Assembly: GCF_014638845.1 (NCBI RefSeq)
Contig: NZ_BMFP01000008.1
Location: 20,897 to 84,896, forward strand
Direction of reading: 5' to 3'
DNA length: 64,000 nucleotides
Source: Pontibacter amylolyticus
Lineage (GTDB): Bacteria; Bacteroidota; Bacteroidia; Cytophagales; Hymenobacteraceae
The first letter of the stretch is position 1. Each line of letters begins with the position of its first letter. Positions 35,667 to 44,615 of this stretch are shown here, piece after piece. A model generated the notes under the pieces. The model was not told the DNA's origin. It saw only the letters and a program-made list of their open reading frames with translations, and ran no database searches. Both the position numbers and the translations under genes were made by a program.

Positions 35667-35720
35667 GACGATTTTGTGTTTGAGCGGTCAGCGAGTTTAA
35701 AATCGTCTTGATTTTTTTGC
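35667..35720 (+). other. Conserved hairpin with T-run inside repeat copy A
   Basis: GACGATTTT (35667-35675) pairs with AAAATCGTC (35699-35707) over a 23-base loop, followed by CTTGATTTTTTT. Copies B (53340-53379) and C (63811-63851) hold the same loop; B has a different stem that still pairs. It could act as a terminator or a structured RNA. Confidence 0.6.
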
Positions 35721-35990
35721 TTACTTTTTTCTTTATCGAGGGCCCCTACCCCCATCAAGGAAAAAAGTGAGTGCCCGCCGCACAGGCGAAGCTATAAAAC
35801 AATACTCGTTGCTATACCTGCAACAGCAGTCGCTACGAAACAAAGTAAGCTATATCTATACCTAGGCCAGAGGCCCAACCATATAAGACACGAGCGTGGA
35901 CGCTCGCGCCATGGGGCATACAACCCCTTGGCCAGGCGAAGCCCCCTTTGCATCCAATCACACGAGTAACCTCAGGTATAGATTCGTATT

Positions 35991-36026
35991 AAAAAAAATC
36001 CTGAGGCCGTTACACAACCTCAGGAT
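35991..36026 (-). terminator. Terminator of pyk
   Basis: On the minus strand, ATCCTGAGG and CCTCAGGAT (arms 36018-36026 and 35998-36006) form a stem followed by eight T residues. Confidence 0.85.
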
Positions 36027-36050
36027 CCTGAAAATCAAACATTCCTTATT

Positions 36051-37478
36051 CTAAGCGATACTCAGCTTGATCATATTCGTGCGCTTCTGCTCGTATATCG
36101 GCATACTCGCCGTGTTGATGAACACATCGCCTTTGTTCAGGTAACCGGATTTGAGGAGCATCTGCTTGATGTCTTCAATGGTGGCGTCCGTTGACTCGAA
36201 CTTGTCGTAGTAGAAGCCGCGGATGCCCCATACCAGGTTCAGGGTAGTGAGCAGGCGCTCGTTCTCTGTGAAAATGAATATGTCGGCTTTGGTGCGGTAC
36301 TTCGCCAGTTGGAAGGCCGTATACCCTGACTTGGTCATGCCGATCACGGCACGGGCGTTGGTGTCGCGGGCAAGGTTGCAAGCGTTGGCTACCAGACTGT
36401 CGTTGTAGAACGTGTCAGAGTGCGGGTTCAGGATGTATGTCTTGTTGAAGATATCGGCCTGGCGCTCCACCTCACTGATGGTTAAGTTCATCGAGCGGAT
36501 CGTCTCAACCGGATAAGCGCCCACCGCTGTCTCAGCACTCAGCATCAGGGTGTCGGCACCGTCAATCACGGCGTTAGCTACGTCGTTGGTTTCAGCACGG
36601 GTCGGCTTCGGGTTCACGATCATGCTCTCCATCATCTGAGTCGCGATGATCACCGGTTTGGCGGCCTTGTTGCACTTCTCCACAATCATTTTCTGCAGCA
36701 TCGGCACACGCTCCATACCTGTTTCCACGCCCAGGTCACCGCGTGCCACCATCAGGGCGTCAGACTCTGCAATAATAGCATCGATGTTGCGGATAGCCTC
36801 CGGCTTCTCGATCTTGGCGATCACGCGCGTGTCCTTGCCGCGCTCTTTGATGATGCGCTTGATATCACGGATGTCCTCCACGCGGCGCACAAACGAGAGG
36901 GCTACCCACTCTACGTTGTGGTCCAGGCCGAAGTGCAGGTCACGCAGGTCCTTTTCGGTAAGGGATGGGGCTGAAACGATGGAGTCCGGGAGGTTTATGC
37001 CCTTGCGAGGCTTCACCACGCCGCCATATTTTACCTCGGCTTCCACTATTTTGTCTTTGTCGGTAGAGATTACCTTCAGCTCCAGTTTGCCGTCGTCCAG
37101 CAGGATGGTGTCACCCGGGTTTACGTCTCTGGCAAGCTCGGTGTAGTTGGTGGCCAGGTGTTCGTGGTTGCTCACGGAGCCGTCGCAGCGCATGACCACG
37201 CGCTGGCCCTCTTTTATTTCTACACCACCGTTTTCAACCTCACCAATGCGGATCTTAGGACCCTGCAAATCCTGCACGATACAGACGTTGGTATTGAAGC
37301 GGCGGTTCAATTCGCGGATATGCTCTATTACCTGCAAATGTTCTTCATGCTCTCCATGTGAAAAGTTCAGGCGGAAAGCGTCTACGCCTTCCTGCATCAA
37401 TGCTAGCAAACGGTCAAAGGTATTGCTGGCAGGGCCAACAGTTGCCAGTACTTTGGTCTTGTTGAAGATTATCTTCAT
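36051..37478 (-). CDS. pyk: Pyruvate kinase
   Basis: It converts phosphoenolpyruvate and ADP to pyruvate and ATP in glycolysis. The N-terminus has TKVLATVGPAS and FRLNFSHGEH; the active-site segment VARGDLGVETG lies near residue 245, and ATQMMESMI near 280. The B domain interrupts the barrel at about 70-170. At 475 residues the length is typical. It starts four bases after the IPExxxVDY-type gene ends, so the two form an operon with that gene first. Confidence 0.96.
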   Translation of the reverse strand: MKIIFNKTKVLATVGPASNTFDRLLALMQEGVDAFRLNFSHGEHEEHLQVIEHIRELNRRFNTNVCIVQDLQGPKIRIGEVENGGVEIKEGQRVVMRCDGSVSNHEHLATNYTELARDVNPGDTILLDDGKLELKVISTDKDKIVEAEVKYGGVVKPRKGINLPDSIVSAPSLTEKDLRDLHFGLDHNVEWVALSFVRRVEDIRDIKRIIKERGKDTRVIAKIEKPEAIRNIDAIIAESDALMVARGDLGVETGMERVPMLQKMIVEKCNKAAKPVIIATQMMESMIVNPKPTRAETNDVANAVIDGADTLMLSAETAVGAYPVETIRSMNLTISEVERQADIFNKTYILNPHSDTFYNDSLVANACNLARDTNARAVIGMTKSGYTAFQLAKYRTKADIFIFTENERLLTTLNLVWGIRGFYYDKFESTDATIEDIKQMLLKSGYLNKGDVFINTASMPIYEQKRTNMIKLSIA

Positions 37479-37481
37479 AAT

Positions 37482-37913
37482 TCAGAATAGTAAGTGTTCC
37501 TTGTACTTAAGGGTAAGTGGATCAAATTGTTTCGTGTATTGGATCAGGGGCAGGCTCTGGAGTCTGTTCAGCAACTCCTGCGGATGAAGGTACTGCTGCA
37601 GCGCCCCTGTTATTTGCAGAATGTAGTCATACTCTTTCACATCGGGCAGCAAGAAAGGCATTTTAGCGGTGAGGGTTCCCAACGCTTTGTTTCGGAACAG
37701 ACGCACGGTACTGTGCAGGTCGTTGTGCTCAAAATGGGAAATGTACATCTTGTGCCGGTCTGTCGTCTCGTAGCACAGGTCCCGCTGGCGGGTGAGGTTG
37801 AGCCCCAGAAGACGGTTAAGCGACCAGGCCATTTTGTAGTCACGGCATGAGGCAACCACACCGAAAAGGGCGAAGCTGAAATCATATTCAATGTCCAGGT
37901 GCAGTGTTTTCAT
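37482..37913 (-). CDS. IPExxxVDY family protein (variant motif)
   Basis: A 143-residue protein of a Bacteroidota family named after a C-terminal motif; here the region reads LPDVKEYDYIL, a relaxed form. The N-terminus is MKTLHLDIEYDFSFALFG. The family has no known reaction. Its place between pyk and the divergent acpP-fabF-rnc cluster is conserved in many Bacteroidota as far as I know, which hints at a link with central carbon or fatty acid metabolism. Confidence 0.8.
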   Translation of the reverse strand: MKTLHLDIEYDFSFALFGVVASCRDYKMAWSLNRLLGLNLTRQRDLCYETTDRHKMYISHFEHNDLHSTVRLFRNKALGTLTAKMPFLLPDVKEYDYILQITGALQQYLHPQELLNRLQSLPLIQYTKQFDPLTLKYKEHLLF

Positions 37914-37935
37914 GGGCTACCAAACGGCGTAATTG

Positions 37936-37943
37936 CAAATTTA
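37936..37943 (-). promoter_or_regulatory. Promoter -7 box for the IPExxxVDY gene and pyk
   Basis: The minus strand reads TAAATTTG, a TAnnTTTG match, 22 bases before the ATG at 37913. Confidence 0.6.
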
Positions 37944-38011
37944 TAAACATGGCAACGGAAAACGACCTTTAAGGCAAAAACTTTTATCACTTAGCGAATA
38001 CAGCAATTTTT

Positions 38012-38043
38012 TTTGACATTGTCTGCCTAATTACATTTCTTTG
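38012..38043 (+). promoter_or_regulatory. Promoter of acpP-fabF-rnc
   Basis: TTTG (38012-38015), 20 bases, then TTTCTTTG (38036-38043). The -7 box departs from TAnnTTTG in its second base but the spacing is ideal. The ATG is 29 bases downstream. Confidence 0.6.
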
Positions 38044-38072
38044 CACAGTGTTTTAATAAACTATAAGAAAAA

Positions 38073-38309
38073 ATGTCAGAAATCGCAGAAAAAGTAAAGG
38101 CTATCATCATCGATAAGCTTGGTGTTGAAGAGTCAGAAGTTACTCCAGAAGCTAGCTTCACAAATGACCTTGGCGCTGATTCACTGGATACAGTAGAGCT
38201 TATCATGGAATTCGAAAAAGAATTCAACGTATCTATTCCAGATGACCAGGCTGAAAACATTGCCACTGTAGGTCAGGCGATCAGCTACCTGGAAGAGCAC
38301 GCAAAGTAA
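38073..38309 (+). CDS. acpP: Acyl carrier protein
   Basis: It carries growing acyl chains on a phosphopantetheine arm in type II fatty acid synthesis. The attachment site is Ser37 in [10 protein letters not shown]. The 78-residue acidic protein has the usual four-helix length. It is the first gene of acpP-fabF-rnc, with a 62-base gap before fabF. No AGGTATA word lies in it. Confidence 0.98.
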   Translation: MSEIAEKVKAIIIDKLGVEESEVTPEASFTNDLGADSLDTVELIMEFEKEFNVSIPDDQAENIATVGQAISYLEEHAK

Positions 38310-38371
38310 TATAACCCCATTACCTTTTTGTATTAAGTAATTTTTACCTATCTATCCTCTACTAGCAGCTT

Positions 38372-39625
38372 ATGGAGCTTAAGAGAGTTGTAGTTACAGG
38401 GCTTGGCGCACTCACCCCACTTGGAAACAACGTTGCAGAATACTGGAACGGGCTGGCCAATGGTGTGAGTGGAGCTGCGCCTATTACACGCTTTGATGCG
38501 AGTAAGTTTAAGACCCAGTTTGCCTGTGAAGTAAAGGGATATGATCCTGAAAAATACTTCGACCGTAAGGAAGCGCGTAAGATGGACCTGTTCTCTCAGT
38601 TCGCCATGGTGGTGGCTGAAGAGGCGGTTCAGGACGCGAACCTGGTGGAAGGGAACTATGACCCCGACCGCGTAGGCGTGATCTGGGGATCTGGTATTGG
38701 CGGTCTGCGCACTTTTCAGGAGGAGTGCGTAAACTTTGCCAACGGTGACGGTACCCCGCGATTCAACCCGTTCTTCATTCCGAAGATGATCGCGGACATC
38801 AGTGCCGGTCACATTTCTATTAAGTACGGCTTCCGTGGACCTAACTTCGTAACGGTTTCTGCCTGTGCATCTGCTACCAATGCCATCATCGACTCTTTCA
38901 ACTATATCCGTCTGGGTATGGCCGATGTGGTGGTGACCGGTGGTTCAGAGGCGGCTGTGACCGAAGCAGGTATAGGAGGCTTCAACGCCCTGAAAGCCCT
39001 TTCAGAGCGCAACGACTCTCCGGAGACGGCTTCCCGCCCATTCGACAAAGACCGCGATGGTTTTGTGTTGGGTGAAGGTGCAGGCGCCCTTATCCTGGAA
39101 GAGTATGAGCATGCCAAGGCCCGTGGCGCTAAGATCTACGCCGAGGTAATCGGTGGCGGCATGTCTGCAGACGCTTACCACATCACAGCCCCGCATCCGG
39201 AAGGTATGGGCGCACTCAACGTGATGAAGAACGTGCTGCGCGATGCCAACATCAAGCCGGAGGAGGTCGACTACATCAACGTGCACGGCACATCCACGCC
39301 GCTCGGAGACATCAGTGAGGTGAAAGCTATCCAGACTGTGTTTGGTGACCACGCGTACAAGCTCAACATCAGCTCTACCAAGTCCATGACGGGTCACCTG
39401 TTGGGCGCGGCGGGTGCGATAGAGGCAATTGCTGCCATCATGGCGATCAAGAACAGTGTGGTACCGCCAACGATCAACCACTTCACAGATGATGAAAGCT
39501 TTGACGCTGGCCTTAACTTTACCTTCAACAAAGCGCAGGAGCGCGAAGTGAAAGTAGCGTTGAGCAATACGTTCGGCTTTGGTGGACACAACACTTCCGT
39601 TTTATTCCGTCAATTTATCGACTAG
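38372..39625 (+). CDS. fabF: 3-oxoacyl-ACP synthase II
   Basis: It condenses malonyl-ACP with acyl-ACP in chain elongation. The catalytic Cys165 is in VSACASATNAI; the two histidines are in NVHGTSTPLGD near 305 and GHLLGAAGA near 342. The length of 417 residues is standard. The next gene, rnc, starts at the base right after its stop codon, so translation is coupled. Confidence 0.98.
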   Translation: MELKRVVVTGLGALTPLGNNVAEYWNGLANGVSGAAPITRFDASKFKTQFACEVKGYDPEKYFDRKEARKMDLFSQFAMVVAEEAVQDANLVEGNYDPDRVGVIWGSGIGGLRTFQEECVNFANGDGTPRFNPFFIPKMIADISAGHISIKYGFRGPNFVTVSACASATNAIIDSFNYIRLGMADVVVTGGSEAAVTEAGIGGFNALKALSERNDSPETASRPFDKDRDGFVLGEGAGALILEEYEHAKARGAKIYAEVIGGGMSADAYHITAPHPEGMGALNVMKNVLRDANIKPEEVDYINVHGTSTPLGDISEVKAIQTVFGDHAYKLNISSTKSMTGHLLGAAGAIEAIAAIMAIKNSVVPPTINHFTDDESFDAGLNFTFNKAQEREVKVALSNTFGFGGHNTSVLFRQFID

Positions 39626-40369
39626 GTGTTTGGTCCAATAAAACCAGTACGGCGCTTCTATCACAGCCTGTTTACCAAGGATAGAGAAATAGTGCGCGCC
39701 ATTTCCGGTATTATTGGCACTACTCCCGATAACATACGCCTGTACAAACTGGCGCTCACACACACGTCCTTTGCGCGTCAGAACCTGGCCAGCAAGCACG
39801 ACACCAATGAGCGACTCGAGTTTTTGGGTGATGCGGTGCTTGGAACGGTGGTGGCGGAACTGCTTTTCAAGAAATTCCCCTACGAAGATGAGGGCTTTAT
39901 GACAGAGATGCGCTCACGGATCGTAAACCGGGAGTCACTCAATCATATCGCCATCAAGATCGGCCTGAATCTGCTGGTCAAGGTCGATACCTCAGGCGGA
40001 CAGAGCGCCCGGCATAAGTCGGTGCACGGCAATGCGCTGGAAGCATTGGTGGGTGCCATCTACCTGGACAAAGGGTATACGACCACACGTCAGTTCATCC
40101 TGGGCAAGCTGATCAAGCCGCACGTAGACCTGCACAAGCTGGTCAACACCACCTCTAACTTCAAGAGCAAGCTCATTGAGTGGGCGCAAAGCCAGAATGC
40201 CGATATCCGCTTTGAGATCGTGAACCGCAAGAACCAGGGCAACACCACAGAGTTTACGTGCGAGATCTACCTGAATGACAAACCGGTAGCCGTCGGTGTG
40301 GGCCTCTCCAAGAAGAAAGCCGACCAGGCTGCTGCTGAGAAGGCATTGGATGTACTCAACATCAGCTAA
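39626..40369 (+). CDS. rnc: Ribonuclease III
   Basis: It cleaves double-stranded RNA, including rRNA precursors. The catalytic signature NERLEFLGDAV is at residues 61-71, with the second acidic site in GNALEALVGAIYLD near 135; the C-terminal double-stranded RNA-binding domain spans about 173-245 (GLSKKKADQAAAEKAL). The start is GTG 39626, directly next to the fabF stop with no spacing. The 247-residue length is normal. acpP-fabF-rnc is a widely conserved order. Confidence 0.96.
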   Translation: MFGPIKPVRRFYHSLFTKDREIVRAISGIIGTTPDNIRLYKLALTHTSFARQNLASKHDTNERLEFLGDAVLGTVVAELLFKKFPYEDEGFMTEMRSRIVNRESLNHIAIKIGLNLLVKVDTSGGQSARHKSVHGNALEALVGAIYLDKGYTTTRQFILGKLIKPHVDLHKLVNTTSNFKSKLIEWAQSQNADIRFEIVNRKNQGNTTEFTCEIYLNDKPVAVGVGLSKKKADQAAAEKALDVLNIS

Positions 40370-40659
40370 GGCTCTTTTCTGCTAGCGCGAGTTAGCTCAT
40401 ACCTGTTCCGCCTGCCTTCCCAATCTCAATTTTAGAGAAGCCGCTGTCATTCAAACAGCAGCTATTCATCTTTTCATCCCTTTCAGTTCTTATCGTCTGC
40501 TTTCTGGTTTGGCACTGCGACTGGCCAGTACCTGAATGGCTGGCCTATACCTGAATGGGCTCAACAGTCCTCAGGCTACACCTGTTCAGGGTACAGCGGT
40601 TCTTTATTTGGCCGCCAAAGCTTAACTTGCTTCCATATTGTTGCGTTAGAGAACACACT
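40370..40659. other. Spacer between rnc and nadE, no gene seen
   Basis: These 290 bases hold one AGGTATA word (40546) and no clear terminator or promoter. An in-frame extension of nadE to 40555 is not supported. Confidence 0.4.
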
Positions 40660-42540
40660 ATGGAAGAAACAAGACTGATACTGGCCGGGGCCGCCCTGAA
40701 TCAGACCCCGCTCGACTGGGAAGCCAACCTGCTCAATATCCGATCTGCTATTATCGAGGCAAGCACCCGCAATGTGGACATCCTGTTGCTGCCCGAGCTT
40801 TGCATTACAGGCTATGGCTGCGAGGACATGTTCCTGCATCCCTGGTTTGCCGAGGAGGCATTCGACAAGCTGCTCCAGGTAAAAGAGTGGTGCGATAACA
40901 TGACCGTGTGCCTGGGTGTGCATGTGATCATCGGGAAAGATGTATTCAATACGGCCTGTGTCATCAAAAACAAAGAGATCATAGGGTTTACGGCCAAGCA
41001 GTTCCTGGCCCGCGACGGCATACACTACGAGCCGCGCTGGTTCACGCCATGGCCAGCCAATGTGGTGGAAGAGTTTGAGATGAAGGGGAAGCGCTACCCG
41101 ATTGGTGATATCATCTACGAAGAGAAAGGTGTGAAATATGCCTTCGAAATATGCGAGGATGCCTGGCGAACCAACCGACCGGCTGAGCGCCACATGCAAA
41201 AGGGCGTGCAACTCATTCTGAACCCGAGTGCCAGCCACTTTGCCCTGAGCAAGACGGACCTGCGCCACCGCCTCGTGGTGGAGGCCTCCCAAAAATACCA
41301 ATGCGCCTACCTGTATGCCAACCTGCTCGGCAATGAGTCGGGCCGCGTGATCTTCGACGGGGAAGTGCTCATCGCCCAGAATGGAAAATTGATTCGCCGA
41401 AACGAATTATTATGCTTCAAAGACGTGGATTTGGAGTGCGCTGAGGTTCGTTTCGGAGCCAACCCGGAAATAGCTGAAACCATCGAATACCTGCCACCCA
41501 TCGACGAAAATGCAGAGCTGATCGCCGCCCTGAGCCTGGCGCTCTTCGACTACATGCGCAAGAGCCGCAGCCGTGGCTTTGTGCTGTCGCTGAGTGGAGG
41601 AGCTGACTCGTCGTGCTGCGCTGTGGCCGTGGCTGAAATGGTGCGCCGGGGCGTTGACAGCCTGGGCGTGACTAGTTTCGTGACGAAATCCCGCATGTTC
41701 ACGCTGAAAGATGCAGAATATTTTGAGGCCCTCCCGCAGGACCAGGTGGTCAGGCAACTGGTAGGGCGTATACTGACTTGCGCCTATCAGGGTACCGTCA
41801 ATTCTTCTGATGCCACCTATACCTCTGCCAAAGAGCTGGCCGAGTCTATCGGGGCCGTGTTCCATGACTGGACCATTGACGAAGAAGTAAAGGGCTATAC
41901 CTCAAAAATAGAAGTTGCGCTGGAGCGGGAACTGACCTGGGAGCAAGACGATGTGACTTTGCAGAATATACAGGCCCGTGTGCGCGCTCCCGCTATCTGG
42001 ATGCTGGCCAATATCAAAAACGCCCTGCTGCTGGCTACTTCCAACCGAAGCGAGGCCGCGGTGGGCTACGCCACCATGGACGGTGATACGGCCGGTAGTA
42101 TTGCCCCAATCTCAGGTATAGACAAGGCCTTCATCCGTCAGTTCCTGATTTGGATGCAGGAGGAGCTGGGCTATCTGGGCCTGGACTATGTGAACAACCT
42201 GCAGCCAACGGCCGAGCTGCGCCCTTCCTCTGAAAACCAGACGGACGAAAAAGACCTGATGCCGTACGAAATCCTGAACATGATCGAGCGACTGGCCTGG
42301 TACGACCGCCTGTCACCGCAGCAGGTGGTAGATCATCTGGAAAAGGAGAACGTGGCGCCTATAGAATCGCTGAAGGGGTATGTGGACAAGTTCTATACCT
42401 TGTGGTCGCGTAACCAGTGGAAACGCGAGCGCTACGCCCCGGGCTTCCACCTCGACGACTACAACCTGGACCCGCGCAGCTGGCTTCGCTATCCGATCCT
42501 GAGCGGTGGTTTCCGGGAGGAACTGAGCAGGCTGAAATAA
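40660..42540 (+). CDS. nadE: Glutamine-dependent NAD+ synthase
   Basis: It amidates deamido-NAD with ammonia taken from glutamine. The N-terminal nitrilase-type glutaminase has its triad in LLPELCITGYG (Glu near 47), GFTAKQFLA (Lys near 115) and EICEDAW (Cys near 167). The C-terminal synthetase carries the ATP loop SLSGGADSS near 310. At 626 residues it is the two-domain form. I use ATG 40660, where the nitrilase homology begins. Several AGGTATA words lie in it, mostly read as Tyr-Thr. Confidence 0.96.
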   Translation: MEETRLILAGAALNQTPLDWEANLLNIRSAIIEASTRNVDILLLPELCITGYGCEDMFLHPWFAEEAFDKLLQVKEWCDNMTVCLGVHVIIGKDVFNTACVIKNKEIIGFTAKQFLARDGIHYEPRWFTPWPANVVEEFEMKGKRYPIGDIIYEEKGVKYAFEICEDAWRTNRPAERHMQKGVQLILNPSASHFALSKTDLRHRLVVEASQKYQCAYLYANLLGNESGRVIFDGEVLIAQNGKLIRRNELLCFKDVDLECAEVRFGANPEIAETIEYLPPIDENAELIAALSLALFDYMRKSRSRGFVLSLSGGADSSCCAVAVAEMVRRGVDSLGVTSFVTKSRMFTLKDAEYFEALPQDQVVRQLVGRILTCAYQGTVNSSDATYTSAKELAESIGAVFHDWTIDEEVKGYTSKIEVALERELTWEQDDVTLQNIQARVRAPAIWMLANIKNALLLATSNRSEAAVGYATMDGDTAGSIAPISGIDKAFIRQFLIWMQEELGYLGLDYVNNLQPTAELRPSSENQTDEKDLMPYEILNMIERLAWYDRLSPQQVVDHLEKENVAPIESLKGYVDKFYTLWSRNQWKRERYAPGFHLDDYNLDPRSWLRYPILSGGFREELSRLK

Positions 42541-42680
42541 TAGCAGGAATTTATACCTATCAAACGCACCATCCTATACCTGAAAGAGCAGGGCGGGGTG
42601 GTGCCTTTTGCTTTTGAGGCTATACCTGTGGATAAATATACCTATACCTGTCCGGTGCCGGTTTTTTCGCTTTGCTAAAT
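42541..42680. other. Spacer dense in the AGGTATA word
   Basis: Within about 110 bases after nadE there are five TATACCT words (near 42552, 42574, 42619, 42636 and 42642), all in one orientation. This is the densest cluster in the window. Confidence 0.8.
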
Positions 42681-42684
42681 ATTG

Positions 42685-42692
42685 TAACTTTG
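42685..42692 (+). promoter_or_regulatory. Promoter -7 box for lgt
   Basis: TAACTTTG matches TAnnTTTG and lies 20 bases before ATG 42713, which supports that start over the upstream in-frame codons. Confidence 0.6.
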
Positions 42693-42712
42693 GCAGAACC
42701 ATACCGCTGTAT

Positions 42713-43555
42713 ATGAGCATTCTGAACTATATAACCTGGGATGTAAGTCCTTCCATCTTTTCCATAGGCTCCTTTGAAGTGCGCTGGTACGGACTCCTGT
42801 TCGCGCTGGCTTTTGTGTTCGGGCAACGTATCCTGACCAAAATTTACGTGGCGGAAGGCCGCACCGAAGGCGATGTGGATGTCATCACCCTGTACATGAT
42901 TATCGGTACGGTGGTGGGGGCGCGTCTGGGTCATACCCTGTTTTACCAACCTGAGTACTACCTGAGCAACCCCATCGAGATACTTAAGATCTGGGAAGGC
43001 GGATTGGCCAGTCATGGCGCTACCATCGGCATTTTGCTGGCGCTTTGGCTGTTCAGCCGCAAGCACAACTTCGACTACATGTGGGTGCTGGACCGGATCG
43101 TGATCGTGGTGGCGCTGGGTGGTGCCCTTATCCGACTGGGCAACCTGATGAATTCCGAGATTTTCGGCAGACCTACTGATCTGCCGTGGGGCTTTATTTT
43201 TGTACGGCAGAGCGAATACTCCCACGTGCCGCGCCACCCGACGCAATTGTACGAGTCGTTTAGTGTGTTCCTGCTGTTTGTGCTACTCTACTGGCTCTGG
43301 AAGAAATACAAAGAGGCGCTGCCAAAGGGTTTGCTGTTCGGCATTTTCGTAACGGCCCTGTTCACATTCCGCTTCCTAGTGGAGTTCCTGAAAGAAGTGC
43401 AGGTAGAAAAAGAGGAAACCATGGCGCTGAACATCGGTCAGCAGTTGAGCATTCCGTTGATCATCATTGGTTTGATCATCCTGTTCAGGGTATGGCGCAA
43501 TCCTAAGCCAGCCCTGCCCGGCGGGAAACTGGCCCGGGAAGCAGCCCGAAAGTAA
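42713..43555 (+). CDS. lgt: Prolipoprotein diacylglyceryl transferase
   Basis: It attaches diacylglycerol to the lipobox cysteine of prolipoproteins at the inner membrane. Seven hydrophobic segments are visible; the Lgt signature is in the middle (GGALIRLGNLMNSEIFGRPT) with the essential Arg, and the earlier SHGATIGILLALWLF contains the conserved His-Gly. At 280 residues it is the normal length from ATG 42713. It ends at a strong bidirectional terminator. Several lipoproteins encoded in this window would be its substrates. Confidence 0.96.
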   Translation: MSILNYITWDVSPSIFSIGSFEVRWYGLLFALAFVFGQRILTKIYVAEGRTEGDVDVITLYMIIGTVVGARLGHTLFYQPEYYLSNPIEILKIWEGGLASHGATIGILLALWLFSRKHNFDYMWVLDRIVIVVALGGALIRLGNLMNSEIFGRPTDLPWGFIFVRQSEYSHVPRHPTQLYESFSVFLLFVLLYWLWKKYKEALPKGLLFGIFVTALFTFRFLVEFLKEVQVEKEETMALNIGQQLSIPLIIIGLIILFRVWRNPKPALPGGKLAREAARK

Positions 43556-43573
43556 AATCAGTCAGGAAATAGA

Positions 43574-43616
43574 AAAACAGAAACGGCCAGCAATCATTGC
43601 TGGCCGTTTCTGTTTT
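43574..43616. terminator. Bidirectional terminator after lgt
   Basis: A perfect 20-base-pair stem (43574-43593 with 43597-43616) has a three-base loop and A/T-rich ends on both strands. It serves lgt and the convergent gene. Confidence 0.9.
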
Positions 43617-43629
43617 ATGAAAATCCGGT

Positions 43630-44499
43630 TTAGTTGAGGCTATACCTGAACAGGCCGCCGTCTTCGCTGGTGATCACCAGGGTGTTTTCATTTTCAAACG
43701 CCACTGCCTCCGTCTGCCCGGCCTCTTTGATATTCACCTTCTCGTAGTCGCCTTTGTAAAAAGTAGCCGGATCGCTTACGTTGCGGAAAATGTGCAGGCC
43801 ACCTTCACTCACGAGCGCCACCGTACTGCCGTCTGCACTGCTGCCTGCGCCGGTCACCGGTACGCCCAGTTTGTGACTGCCCAGCAGTTTAGCTTTGTAC
43901 TGACCGCCGCTGTCCGGCAGCTCGTAAACCTTGGCAGTCTCTTTACTGCCCCTGTCCTTCGATACCAGGTATAGCTTGCCACTATGCCAGAAGATGGCCT
44001 CTACATCGTAGTTCATGTCTTTTTTGGAGGGCGGGAATTTCTTCTGGTCTTCGTAGGTGAACCGGATGGCCTCGATTTTATCAGGTTTGTCGAGCTGGAG
44101 TTTGTAGATAGCCAGTTCCTTGCGCTTGTTGCTGTTATTGCCCGTGTCGGCAATGTAGATGTTGCCTTCGCTGTCGCGGGCCAGGTCCTCCCAGTCCACG
44201 TTAGGCAATTGCAGTTTAATCGTTTCGATCAGTTTCCCTTTTCGATCGACCAGGTAGAGGTATGGTTTGTTGCCTGCATCGTTATGCGTGATGTAGGCAT
44301 CCCGTCCAGGTATAAATTCAACGCCGGAACTTTCGCTGACCTGGGAAGGAAGTCTGGCCAATCTGACCAGTTTGCTGGTAGTTGCTTTGGAGGTAGTTGC
44401 TTCGGAATTGGTAACGGTATCGGAGGGCCGCCCCAAAAAGTAAAAGAGGGCTACCATCACAGGTATAAAAAAGGCAAGGATTTTCAGCATCAGCTTCAT
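43630..44499 (-). CDS. Hypothetical beta-propeller-like exported protein
   Basis: An N-terminal helix (residues about 3-22 from ATG 44499) is a signal anchor. A Ser/Thr linker follows, then about 230 residues with repeated blade-like units (YLYLVDRKGKLIETIKL, NIYIADTGNNSNKR, KLYLVSKDRG and LVITSEDGG), typical of NHL/SdiA-regulated-type beta-propellers. The substrate is unknown. The open frame reaches 44616, but the hydrophobic anchor fits the ATG at 44499. Confidence 0.7.
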   Translation of the reverse strand: MKLMLKILAFFIPVMVALFYFLGRPSDTVTNSEATTSKATTSKLVRLARLPSQVSESSGVEFIPGRDAYITHNDAGNKPYLYLVDRKGKLIETIKLQLPNVDWEDLARDSEGNIYIADTGNNSNKRKELAIYKLQLDKPDKIEAIRFTYEDQKKFPPSKKDMNYDVEAIFWHSGKLYLVSKDRGSKETAKVYELPDSGGQYKAKLLGSHKLGVPVTGAGSSADGSTVALVSEGGLHIFRNVSDPATFYKGDYEKVNIKEAGQTEAVAFENENTLVITSEDGGLFRYSLN

Positions 44500-44615
44500 A
44501 GTGTTATTTAAAACGGTGGGCGCGCTATGGTATAACGGAAAGCAAAAGCCCTGTGGTTGCGTACAAACTGTAAATACCCGTTTTTTTACCGGACTACCGT
44601 TTTTAAAGCGAAGCA

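Larger units (their letters stand above)
35165..35935. repeat. Composite dispersed intergenic repeat, copy A
   Basis: This gene-free stretch shares blocks in the same order with 52870-53540 (copy B) and, inverted, with 63645-64000 (copy C). Blocks include the GTCATCC/GGATCTTGGTT segment, the CCCCTCCCGAGAGGGG stem, AACCCCTCC-type C-rich segments, the CACTGGC-AGGTATAG segment, a hairpin with the loop TTTGAGCGGTCAGCGAG, and a GCCCGCCGCACAGGCGAAGC block. The far end carries CGAGCGTGGACGCTCG. It has no transposase, so it would be a non-autonomous or structural element. A spurious-looking minus-strand frame begins MMGVGALDKEKSKQKNQD. Confidence 0.75.

Noticed and set aside
35165..35935. Insertion sequence
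   Set aside because: No transposase frame or clear terminal inverted repeats with target duplication can be seen in any of the three copies.
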